A stretch of DNA of 64,000 nt. Origin: Streptosporangiales bacterium. Lineage in GTDB: Bacteria; Actinomycetota; Actinomycetes; Streptosporangiales; WHSR01. Below, piece by piece: positions 18,933 through 26,215 of this stretch. Made by a program: the position numbers and the translations under genes. The notes beneath the pieces were generated by a model. That model was given only the letters and a program-made list of their open reading frames with translations. It made no database searches and was not told the DNA's origin. The stretch covers positions 85,635-149,634 of the forward strand of contig WHSR01000001.1 of NCBI GenBank assembly GCA_009379995.1. The letters are read 5' to 3'. The first letter of the stretch is position 1. Each line of letters opens with the position of its first letter.

Positions 18933-20692
18933 CCGCGGTAGGCGTGAACGACCGTCCGACCGTCGACCCGTTCACTGTCGAGGTGATCAAGGACGCTCTC
19001 GTCGCGATCAGCGACGAGATGTTCATCGCCTTCGGCCGTACCGCCATGTCGACGGTCATCTATGAGGTCCTGGACTACGCCTGTGGCCTGATCGACACCG
19101 AGGGCCGCATCATCACCCAGGGCAACGGGGTCACCGGGTTCCTCGGCACCCTGACCTTCGCCGCCCGGCAGACCCTGGAGAAGTTCGGGCGTGCGAACCT
19201 GCGCGAAGGCGATGTCCTCATCGTCAACGACCCGTACTACGGCGGCGGCACCCACCTGTCCGACGTCAGTCTGGTGGTCCCGATCTTCTACGACGACGAA
19301 CTGGTGGCGTTCGCCGCGTCCAAGGGCCACTGGACCGAGGTCGGCGGCAAGGACCCGGGCTCGTGGACCACCGACGCCGTCGAGGTCTTCCAGGAGGGGC
19401 TGCAGTTCCCCTGCGTGAAGCTCTTCGACGGCGGAGAGCCCAACCAGGCGGTCATCGACATGATCGAGGCCAACGTGCGGCTGCCGACCCTGACCCTGGG
19501 CGACATGTACGCGCAGGCCGGGGCGATGCGGCTGGGCCAGCGCCGGTTCGTGGAGATGTGCGACAAGTACGGCTGGCCGACCGTACACGCCGCCATCGAG
19601 GACGCCCTCGACTACGGCGAGCGGATGACCCGGCTGGAGCTGGCCAAGCTGCCGGACGGGGTGTACGAGGCCGAGGACTTCGTCGACGACGACGGGATCG
19701 GCAACGGGCCGTTCCCGATCAAGGTCGAGATCACCATCGAGGGTGACGAGATCACCTTCGACTTCACCGGGACACACCCGCAGGTGCCCGGCCCGGTGAA
19801 CTGCACAACCACAAGCCTTCATTCCGGGGTACGGACGATCGTCAAGGCGATCACCAGTCCCGAGATCCCCGTGAATGAGGGGTGTTTCAGGCCGGTGAAG
19901 ATCGTCTGCCCCCCTCGGACGATCTTCACGGCCGAACGCCCCGCACCCGTCTCGACGTACTGGGAAACCATGGACCAGGTCACCGACCTGGCCTGGAAGG
20001 CCCTGGCACCGGTGGTGCCCGACCGCCTGCCCGCCGGCCACTTCCTTTCGGTGTGTGGCGTGGTGGTCGCCGGCAACCATCCCGACACCGGTGAGCTGTT
20101 CCTCCTCGTCGAGCCGCAGGCCGGCGGCTGGGGAGCGGCCGTCGACCGGGACGGCGAGCAGGGCCTCATGTGCGTCGGAGACGGCGAGACGTACGTCATA
20201 CCGATCGAGGTGGCCGAGGCCCGCTACGGCATCACGGTGCTCCAGTTCGGCTTCGACACCGAGGCGCCGTACGGGGCCGGGCAGTTCCGCGGCGGTCGCG
20301 GCTGTATCCGCGACTACCGGGCCGAGACCGACCTCACCATCACCGCGACGTTCGGCCGGCACAAGTTCCCGCCGTGGGGTATCGACGGCGGGAGCGGCGG
20401 CTCCCCGAACGAGCTGCGGATCCTCCGGGAGGACGGCACTGTCGAGGTCTACGGCAAGTGCGCCCGGGTTCCGCTGAAGAAGGGCGAGATCGCCCGGCTG
20501 GTGACCGGCAGCGGTGGCGGCTGGGGCGACCCGCTGCACCGTCCGGTCGAGAAGGTCCTGGACGACGTACGGGACGGCTATATCAGCATCGAGACCGCCG
20601 ACCGCGACTATCGCGTCGTTGTCGACCCGAAGACATTGACCGTAATCGGCAGCTCCGGCAAGCGCCGAGAGCGATCGGGAGCGACAGGATGA
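18929..20692 (+). CDS. hyuB: Hydantoinase/5-oxoprolinase subunit B
   Basis: A 587-residue HyuB. Hallmarks are VIKDALVAISDEMF, the long VNDPYYGGGTHLSDV, EGLQFPCVKLFDGG, PGPVNCTTTS, the glycine-rich QAGGWGAAVDRDGEQGL and GSGGGWGDPLHRPVEKV. It forms the catalytic complex with HyuA. GTG 18929 is coupled to the hyuA stop and its own stop overlaps the next small gene as ATGA, so the order is fixed by translation. Confidence 0.93.
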   Translation: MTAVGVNDRPTVDPFTVEVIKDALVAISDEMFIAFGRTAMSTVIYEVLDYACGLIDTEGRIITQGNGVTGFLGTLTFAARQTLEKFGRANLREGDVLIVNDPYYGGGTHLSDVSLVVPIFYDDELVAFAASKGHWTEVGGKDPGSWTTDAVEVFQEGLQFPCVKLFDGGEPNQAVIDMIEANVRLPTLTLGDMYAQAGAMRLGQRRFVEMCDKYGWPTVHAAIEDALDYGERMTRLELAKLPDGVYEAEDFVDDDGIGNGPFPIKVEITIEGDEITFDFTGTHPQVPGPVNCTTTSLHSGVRTIVKAITSPEIPVNEGCFRPVKIVCPPRTIFTAERPAPVSTYWETMDQVTDLAWKALAPVVPDRLPAGHFLSVCGVVVAGNHPDTGELFLLVEPQAGGWGAAVDRDGEQGLMCVGDGETYVIPIEVAEARYGITVLQFGFDTEAPYGAGQFRGGRGCIRDYRAETDLTITATFGRHKFPPWGIDGGSGGSPNELRILREDGTVEVYGKCARVPLKKGEIARLVTGSGGGWGDPLHRPVEKVLDDVRDGYISIETADRDYRVVVDPKTLTVIGSSGKRRERSGATG

Positions 20693-20949
20693 GCACGCCG
20701 ATTCCGTCCACGATCGACCCGTCCTGCCATAGCCGCAACGACGAGCTGCAGGAGCTCCACAGGGAGTACCCGGAGTGGGGTGTGTGGCGTAGCGGCACCG
20801 GCCGGTGGTGGGCGTTCCGCACCGGGTACAACCCGCTGACCATCAGCCAGCTCCGCGCTGGATGCAGGCTGATCGTGCAGGCCGAGAGCCTGAGCGAGCT
20901 GCGCGAACTGATGCGCACGGAGACATTGGCGGCCCAGCGAGCCGGCTGA
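20689..20949 (+). CDS. Small conserved actinomycete protein of unknown function
   Basis: An 86-residue soluble protein starting at ATG 20689, which overlaps the hyuB stop. The layout LQELHREYPEWGVWRSGTG, then RWWAFRTGYNPLT and a helical tail, resembles a small protein type common in Streptomyces relatives, often near XRE/DUF397 genes. The function is unknown. It has no membrane span and no cysteine motif. Coupling to hyuB is the only clue to its role here. Confidence 0.65.
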   Translation: MSTPIPSTIDPSCHSRNDELQELHREYPEWGVWRSGTGRWWAFRTGYNPLTISQLRAGCRLIVQAESLSELRELMRTETLAAQRAG

Positions 20950-20995
20950 GCCGGACTCCCTCTGCCCACGGGTAAGAGGTCAATTGTCTGTTTGT

Positions 20996-21006
20996 ATGAC
21001 GATCAT
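20996..21006. promoter_or_regulatory. Candidate GntR operator in promoter region
   Basis: ATGACGATCAT (ATGA-CGA-TCAT) is a perfect small inverted repeat 75 bp before the GntR start. A TTGTCT -35-like hexamer lies at 20984-20989. The position suits autoregulation, but short palindromes occur by chance. Confidence 0.3.
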
Positions 21007-21081
21007 CTAACCTGCCTGGGTGACGAGTCCGGAGAGCGCGCGCACGCGGCTGGCGGAGAATGACGCGTCCGTGAGGACAGC

Positions 21082-21777
21082 GTGAGCGATACGGACCGGC
21101 TGAGTGACCTGTCCATACGGGTCGAGCGGGTGGTCGCGCCCGTCCGTGAGCAGGTCCTGCGCCAGCTTCGTCAGGCGATCATCGAGATGCGCTTCAAGCC
21201 CGGGCACCACCTGGTGGAGCGGGAGCTGATCGAGCAGACGGGCGTTTCGCGTACCACGATCCGCGAGGTCCTGCGCCAGCTTGCCGCCGAGGGGCTGGTC
21301 GTGACCGTACCGAACAGGGGAACGGTAGTCGCGACGCCCACCTTCGAGCAGGCCGTCGAGCTGTACGAGGTACGGGCCGTGCTGGAGGGGATGGCGACCC
21401 GCCAGTTCGTGCAGCGCGCCTCGGCGGCTCAGATACGAGAACTGCGGTCTGCCTTCGAGGAGTTCGAGAGGGCGGCCGCGACGGAGGACAAAGTGTCCGG
21501 CCTGCTCGAGGCGAAGAAGCGCTTCTACGAGGTGCTCTTCGGCGGGGCCGGGAACAGCACCGTGCGGTCCATCGTGGAGGGACTCCAGGCCCGCGTCTCA
21601 TTGCTGAGAGCCGCCTCGCTCTCCCAGCCCGGCCGGATCCCCGATTCGGTCGAGGAGATTCGCGCCATAGTGACAGCTGTGGAAGCCGGAGACCCGGAGG
21701 CCGCCGCGCGGGCGTGCGCGCATCACGTGGAGCAGGCCGGGCAGGTGGTGTTTCGGGCGATGGGTGAAGGTCGATGA
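21082..21777 (+). CDS. GntR-family (FadR/FCD subgroup) regulator
   Basis: A 231-residue regulator with an N-terminal winged helix (LRQAIIEMRFKPGHHLVERE, then TGVSRTTIREVLRQLAAEGL) and a C-terminal FCD ligand domain from ~85 (AVELYEVRAVLEG...HHVEQAG). Histidines in the FCD domain usually bind a metal that holds an organic acid. GTG 21082 has GAGGA upstream. Its stop overlaps the lactonase-like gene as ATGA. It probably senses an intermediate of the surrounding pathway. Confidence 0.9.
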   Translation: MSDTDRLSDLSIRVERVVAPVREQVLRQLRQAIIEMRFKPGHHLVERELIEQTGVSRTTIREVLRQLAAEGLVVTVPNRGTVVATPTFEQAVELYEVRAVLEGMATRQFVQRASAAQIRELRSAFEEFERAAATEDKVSGLLEAKKRFYEVLFGGAGNSTVRSIVEGLQARVSLLRAASLSQPGRIPDSVEEIRAIVTAVEAGDPEAAARACAHHVEQAGQVVFRAMGEGR

Positions 21778-22613
21778 CGGAGGCGAACGTGTCACAGACG
21801 CCGGACCGGCGGGAACCGGCCCAGGGGTCGACGTACGAGGTAGTGGCGATCCGATACGGAACCCGGGAGACCTCGAAGGTCGACTCCTACCACCGCTACC
21901 CGGAGTACGGAGAGCCGGACGTAAAGGTGGACATGGATTACTTCTTCTGGGTGGTCCGCGGCCAGGGGCGCACCATCGTGATCGACACCGGCTTCGACCC
22001 CGAGGTCGGGGTGCGCCGGGGCCGGACCGTCACGATCGACCCCGCCGACGCGCTCGCCCGCGTCGGCGTCGACCCGGCTCAGGTCGACCAGGTGGTAGTG
22101 ACGCACTTCCACTACGACCACATCGGGAACGTCGACCTGTTTCCGCGCTCCGAGATCGTCGTCGCCGACCGGGAGCTGGAGTTCTGGACCGGCCCATACG
22201 CGACCCGCCTGCTCGTCGCGTCGCCGACCGAGTCGAACGAGATACGCCGGGTGCAGGACGCGGCGCGGGACGGCCGCGTCCGGGTGGTGGGCGAACAGGC
22301 GGGCATCGCCCCGGGGATCGACGCGATCCGCGTCGGCGGGCACACGCCGGGACAGCTTGTCCTCACCGTCGCGACCGAGGCGGGACAGGCGGTGATCGCC
22401 TCGGACGCGCTGCATTACTACGAGGAGTACGAACTCGACCGGCCGTTCGCGATCCTGACCGACCTGGAGGAGATGTACCGCGCCTACGACACCCTGCGTG
22501 AGCTGGCGGAACCCTCCGGCCACGCCCTGGTCGCCGGCCACGACCCGGCGGTGATGACGCGCTTTCCGGGGCTCAGCGACGAGACCGCCGAGGTAGCCGT
22601 CCGCATCGCCTGA
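21774..22613 (+). CDS. Metallo-beta-lactamase-fold hydrolase, N-acyl homoserine lactonase family
   Basis: A 279-residue MBL-fold hydrolase. The dinuclear metal site is intact: HFHYDH (111-116), the later GGHTPGQ histidine, SDALHYYEE aspartate and AGHDP histidine. The ordering fits AttM/AiiA-type lactonases. In this operon a role in opening a lactone made during catabolism is as likely as quorum quenching. ATG 21774 is coupled to the GntR stop. The stop codon lies in a 7-bp tandem repeat. Confidence 0.85.
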   Translation: MTEANVSQTPDRREPAQGSTYEVVAIRYGTRETSKVDSYHRYPEYGEPDVKVDMDYFFWVVRGQGRTIVIDTGFDPEVGVRRGRTVTIDPADALARVGVDPAQVDQVVVTHFHYDHIGNVDLFPRSEIVVADRELEFWTGPYATRLLVASPTESNEIRRVQDAARDGRVRVVGEQAGIAPGIDAIRVGGHTPGQLVLTVATEAGQAVIASDALHYYEEYELDRPFAILTDLEEMYRAYDTLRELAEPSGHALVAGHDPAVMTRFPGLSDETAEVAVRIA

Positions 22614-22645
22614 CGCCTGACGCCTGACGCCTGACGCCTGACGTC
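22611..22645 (+). repeat. TGACGCC heptamer tandem repeat spanning a stop codon
   Basis: Four perfect TGACGCC units (22611-22638) and a fifth as TGACGTC (22639-22645). The first TGA is the stop of the lactonase-like gene. Because the unit is 7 bp, successive units present TGA in all three frames. The repeat fills most of the spacer to the next gene's GGAGG site. Confidence 0.9.
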
Positions 22646-22663
22646 TGACCTGGAGGTTGCCTC

Positions 22664-23437
22664 ATGGAACCCGGTGGGCGGGCTCACGAGCTGCGCGAGG
22701 CCTTCGTCGAGATCCACGGGCACTGGGACGAGAGCTGGGAGGGGCTGCTCGAGCTGGATCCCGACTTCTTCCAGAGCTACCTGGACCTGGCGGCGGTCCC
22801 GCATCGGCAGGGCACGCTGGAGCCAAAGGTGCGGCAGCTCATCCTGATCGCCGTCGACGGCGCGGCCACCCACCTCTACGCGCCCGGGCTGCGGGAGCAC
22901 ATCTCCCGGGCGCTCGACCTCGGCGCGGCTCCCGAGGAGATCATGGAGGTGCTCCAGCTGACGGCCACCCTCGGGATCCATGCCTGCAACCTGGGCGTAC
23001 CGATCCTCCTTGAGGAGGCGGCCGCCATGGCGGGGGCGGCGGCCGAGCCCGAGCCGTTCTCCGCCCGGCAGGAGGAGATCAAGAGCGAGTTCACCGAGAA
23101 GCGGGGCTACTGGAACCCGTTCTGGGACGACCTGCTACGGCTGGCCCCCGAGTTCTTCGCCGCCTACACCCGGTTCTCCTCGATCCCCTGGGGGAACGGC
23201 GTGCTGGAGCCCAAGGTCAAAGAGCTGATCTACACGGCCTTCGACGCGTCCGCCACCCACATGTTCGAGCCCGGGCTTCGGCAGCACATCCGGAACGCGC
23301 TCGGCTACGGCGCGACCACCAGCGAGATCATGGAGGTGCTGGAGTTGACGAGCCTGATCGGCATCCACTCGTGCGCGACAGGCGTACCGCTGCTGCGGGA
23401 GATCCTGCGCCGCCGCCGTGCCGGGGGCGCCCCGTGA
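22664..23437 (+). CDS. Double carboxymuconolactone decarboxylase-family protein
   Basis: A 257-residue protein made of two tandem CMD/AhpD-like domains, ~15-115 and ~135-250. Both carry the LEPKVRQLILIAVD / LEPKVKELIYTAFD helix and the HLYAPGLREHI / HMFEPGLRQHI motif, ending in IMEVLxLTxxxGIH-(A/S)C. The CxxC pair of peroxidatic AhpD is absent, so the gamma-carboxymuconolactone type is favoured. ATG 22664 follows GGAGG. It is coupled by GTGA to the next gene. Confidence 0.88.
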   Translation: MEPGGRAHELREAFVEIHGHWDESWEGLLELDPDFFQSYLDLAAVPHRQGTLEPKVRQLILIAVDGAATHLYAPGLREHISRALDLGAAPEEIMEVLQLTATLGIHACNLGVPILLEEAAAMAGAAAEPEPFSARQEEIKSEFTEKRGYWNPFWDDLLRLAPEFFAAYTRFSSIPWGNGVLEPKVKELIYTAFDASATHMFEPGLRQHIRNALGYGATTSEIMEVLELTSLIGIHSCATGVPLLREILRRRRAGGAP

Positions 23438-24390
23438 GTACCCCCGGAGCGGCAGCCACGGGCGGCGGCGCTGTCGGCGCTGTCGGCATTGTCGGCGTGG
23501 GCAACATGGGCGGCCGGATAGCCGGCCGGATCCTGGAGCGAGGCGCCACGCTGTGGGCCTACGACGCCGACCCGCGGCGGGTGGGAGCCTCCGGCGCCCG
23601 GGCGGCGGGGTCGGTCGGTGAGCTCGTCGCCGAATCCGAAGTGGTCCTGCTTTCTCTGCCGGACAGCGGCGTCGTCGAGTCGGTAGTCCTCGCGGACGGG
23701 GGAGTGCTCGCGAGCTGCCGTCCCGGTCAGGTCGTCGCCGACCTGAGCACCTCCTCGCCGCAGTCCAGCGTCGCTATCCACGACGCGTTGCGGGAGAAGG
23801 GCGTCGAGTTCCTCGACGCGGGCATCTCCGGCGGGGCCGCCGCGGCGGAGCGCGGCACGTTGACGCTCATGGTCGGGGGCTCGAAGGACGCGCTCGACGG
23901 TGTCCGGTGGCTGCTCGACTGCTTCAGTGCCCAGGTCTTCCACATGGGGCCGAGCGGTAGCGGCCACACCGCGAAACTGCTCAACAACTTCCTCAACGGG
24001 GTCAGCCTCGCGGCGACCGCCGAGGTCATGGTCGCCGCGCGGAAGGCAGGCCTGGACCTCGAACAGTTCCTGGACGTGCTCAACCACAGCTCGGGTGTCA
24101 ACTTCGCGACCCTGAACCGCTTCCCCAGCATCGTCAAGGGTGACTACCTGGAGGGCGGGCTGACCGGAAGGCTCATGGCCAAGGACATCCGACTGTATGT
24201 GGACCTGATGGGACGCCTCGGGGCTCCCACACTGAACGGCCCCGCGTGCCTCGCTACCTTTGAGGTGACCAACGCCCTTGGCTACGGCGACCAGATCAGC
24301 AACCGGGTCGTCGATGGCCTGGGTGACATGGCAGGTGGGGTACGTGTCCACGACCGACCGGCAAACGAGGAGGGGAACCACCCGACATGA
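23434..24390 (+). CDS. NAD(P)-dependent beta-hydroxyacid dehydrogenase (3-hydroxyisobutyrate type)
   Basis: A 318-residue member of the 6-phosphogluconate/3-hydroxyisobutyrate dehydrogenase family. It has VGIVGVGNMGGRIAGRIL for cofactor binding, the substrate motif DAGISGGAAAAERGTL, and the catalytic lysine in GSGHTAKLLNNFLNG. The GTG start at 23434 overlaps the previous stop. It probably oxidises a hydroxy-acid intermediate of this operon. The end overlaps the cupin gene as ATGA. Confidence 0.9.
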   Translation: MSTPGAAATGGGAVGAVGIVGVGNMGGRIAGRILERGATLWAYDADPRRVGASGARAAGSVGELVAESEVVLLSLPDSGVVESVVLADGGVLASCRPGQVVADLSTSSPQSSVAIHDALREKGVEFLDAGISGGAAAAERGTLTLMVGGSKDALDGVRWLLDCFSAQVFHMGPSGSGHTAKLLNNFLNGVSLAATAEVMVAARKAGLDLEQFLDVLNHSSGVNFATLNRFPSIVKGDYLEGGLTGRLMAKDIRLYVDLMGRLGAPTLNGPACLATFEVTNALGYGDQISNRVVDGLGDMAGGVRVHDRPANEEGNHPT

Positions 24391-24779
24391 AGATCCTTCG
24401 TGGCCGTGAGAACGGCGCGCCCTCGAACCCGCGCAGCGACACCTTCACCGGCACCGTCTGGATGGATCCCGTGGTCGCGCCCACCGACGGGGTCGCGGTG
24501 AACACCGTCTTCTTCCCGCCGGGCGCCCGTACGCATTGGCATCGGCACACCGAAGGGCAGCTTCTGCTGGTCACGCACGGCCGCGGATACGTTCAGTCCG
24601 ACCCGGACGAGGGCTCCTGGGTCCTCCCCGGCGACGTCGTGTACGTGCCGGCGGGGGAGCAGCATTGGCACGGCGCGGGTCCGGAGAGCTACCTGGTACA
24701 CGTCGCCGTCTCGTTGGGGACCACCGAATGGTCCACCGAGGTCACCGACGAGCACTACCGGAGCTTGCTGAACCCTTAA
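24387..24779 (+). CDS. Cupin-domain protein
   Basis: A 130-residue single cupin. Motif 1 is PGARTHWHRHTEGQLLLVTHG with metal-binding His/His/Glu, and motif 2 is PGDVVYVPAGEQHWHG. Such proteins often accompany CMD-family enzymes and act as isomerases, lactone hydrolases or dioxygenases. It is the last gene of the coupled operon. The 228 bp after it hold no gene that I can support. Confidence 0.88.
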   Translation: MKILRGRENGAPSNPRSDTFTGTVWMDPVVAPTDGVAVNTVFFPPGARTHWHRHTEGQLLLVTHGRGYVQSDPDEGSWVLPGDVVYVPAGEQHWHGAGPESYLVHVAVSLGTTEWSTEVTDEHYRSLLNP

Positions 24780-25007
24780 CCGGACGTTAGCCGGCAGAAG
24801 ACTCGGTATTGCACATACCGACACCCCGTCGTAAGCTCCGTGTGGCTCAGGTCACACGACGCATCGGATGACGCACGAAACTGCTGCCGTCGAACATCTG
24901 GGGTGCGGCGGCGGGGCCGCCACGCTTCCTTCCGTGGCTGCGCGTAACGGATAGGCGCAACGAGGCGCAGCAAATAGGCAGGCCACGAGGAGGGCAGGCG
25001 AGCACCG

Positions 25008-25579
25008 ATGTTAACCCGACGACAGCTCATCCAGACCGGCGCGCTCGCCGGTACCGCCGCGTTCGCGTCCCCGGCGCTGCTGACCCCGGATCAGGCGCTG
25101 GCCGCGCCGCTTCCGGGTCGACCGCTCGATCCGACATCGATACCCAAGTACGTGACAATACTCGTCAGGTTTCGATCGGCGGAGTAATGTCACAGTTCAT
25201 CGAGGGCGCGCGGAGAGCGCTGCTGCTCGGCACCGTCAACCCGGACGGCACGGCCAACCTGCTCGAGTGGGGGTCGCCGATCACCGAGAATCCGGCGGCG
25301 GGTGCCACCGAGATCTGGGAAATGACCAACTTCACCGACCACACCCACCCGATTCACGTTCACCTCGTGCAGTTCGAGGTGATCAACCGCCAGCCGATCG
25401 GCGGCTCGACCCGGCCGCCCGAGGACTGGGAAGCCGGACACAAGGACACGGTGCTCGTGTTTCCCATGGAGACCACTCGGGTCAAGGCACGTTTCGACCG
25501 CGCGGGCCTCTTCGTCTGGCACTGCCACATCATCGACCACGAAGACAACGAGATGATGCGCCCCTACCGAATCGGCTGA
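25008..25579 (+). pseudogene. Multicopper oxidase reduced to its N- and C-terminal ends
   Basis: ATG 25008 opens a Tat-type leader (LTRRQLIQTGALAGTAAF) and the conserved LDPTSIPKYVT start of CotA/bilirubin-oxidase-type enzymes, but TAA follows at 25185. A second frame from ATG 25187 (TAATG overlap) encodes the last ~125 residues of the same family. It has SPITENPAAGATEIWEM, HPIHVHLVQF and the copper motif HCHIIDHEDNEMM. Intact enzymes are near 500 residues, so about 300 are gone and domains 1 and 2 are missing. It is unlikely to be an active oxidase. The C-terminal cupredoxin piece could still be made. Confidence 0.82.
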
Positions 25580-25612
25580 GGCGATCCGCGGCCCGGCCGG
25601 CCGGTGCCCGGG

Positions 25613-26098
25613 CTACAACTGGCTGTAGCTCCAACCGGTCGGCCGGCCGTCGGCGTACGGCATCACCGCGTGGAACTGCCGCGTCGAGCCGAACACCAGC
25701 GGCAGAAAGTGGGCGTCGCCTCCCCACAGCGGCAGCTTCCCGGCGAGAAGGTCTGCCACCTCCACCCACTCGAGGGTGCCCTCCGGGTTCGTCCGCCGCG
25801 GCGTACCCGACCAGGCCGGAACGCGGAAGACGAACCCGAACCAGTTCTCGCCCTCGCGGCCGAATCCCGGCCAGGAGATGGTGCCGGCCAGCTCCAGCCG
25901 CTCGCAGGTGATCCCGGCCTCTTCGCCGATCTCACGGCACATGCCGGCGCAGACGTCCTCGTCCGGCTCCAGCTTGCCGCCCAGCCCGTTGTACCGGCCG
26001 AAATGCAGGTCGTCCGGACGGGTATCGCGGTGGATCATCAACACCCGCGTTCCGTCGGCCGACAGGACATAGCCCAACGTGGCCAGGATCGCCTGCAC
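25613..26098 (-). CDS. Nudix hydrolase (8-oxo-dGTP diphosphatase-like)
   Basis: A 161-residue Nudix protein. The Nudix box is complete as GGKLEPDEDVCAGMCREIGEE followed by AGI, with the catalytic REIGEE glutamates. The start chosen is GTG 26098, with GGAGGT 6-7 bases upstream; a longer in-frame extension lacks homology. The FGRYNGLGGK and WPGFGREGENWFGFVF features fit MutT-like sanitising enzymes. It is convergent with the multicopper oxidase remnant and divergent from the penicillin acylase. Confidence 0.88.
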   Translation of the reverse strand: MQAILATLGYVLSADGTRVLMIHRDTRPDDLHFGRYNGLGGKLEPDEDVCAGMCREIGEEAGITCERLELAGTISWPGFGREGENWFGFVFRVPAWSGTPRRTNPEGTLEWVEVADLLAGKLPLWGGDAHFLPLVFGSTRQFHAVMPYADGRPTGWSYSQL

Positions 26099-26215
26099 GG
26101 TCGCACCTCCATGGCAGTCCGGATAACCACTCGGCAAGCTAGGGCCTCCCCAGAGAGGGCGGCGCGCTGTACGTTCGCGTTCGCCACCGGTTACCGCTCG
26201 GTAGGAGTGAGGCGA

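Noticed and set aside
22611..22645. A possible CRISPR-like repeat
   Set aside because: Units are 7 bp and contiguous with no spacers. No cas genes are in the window.
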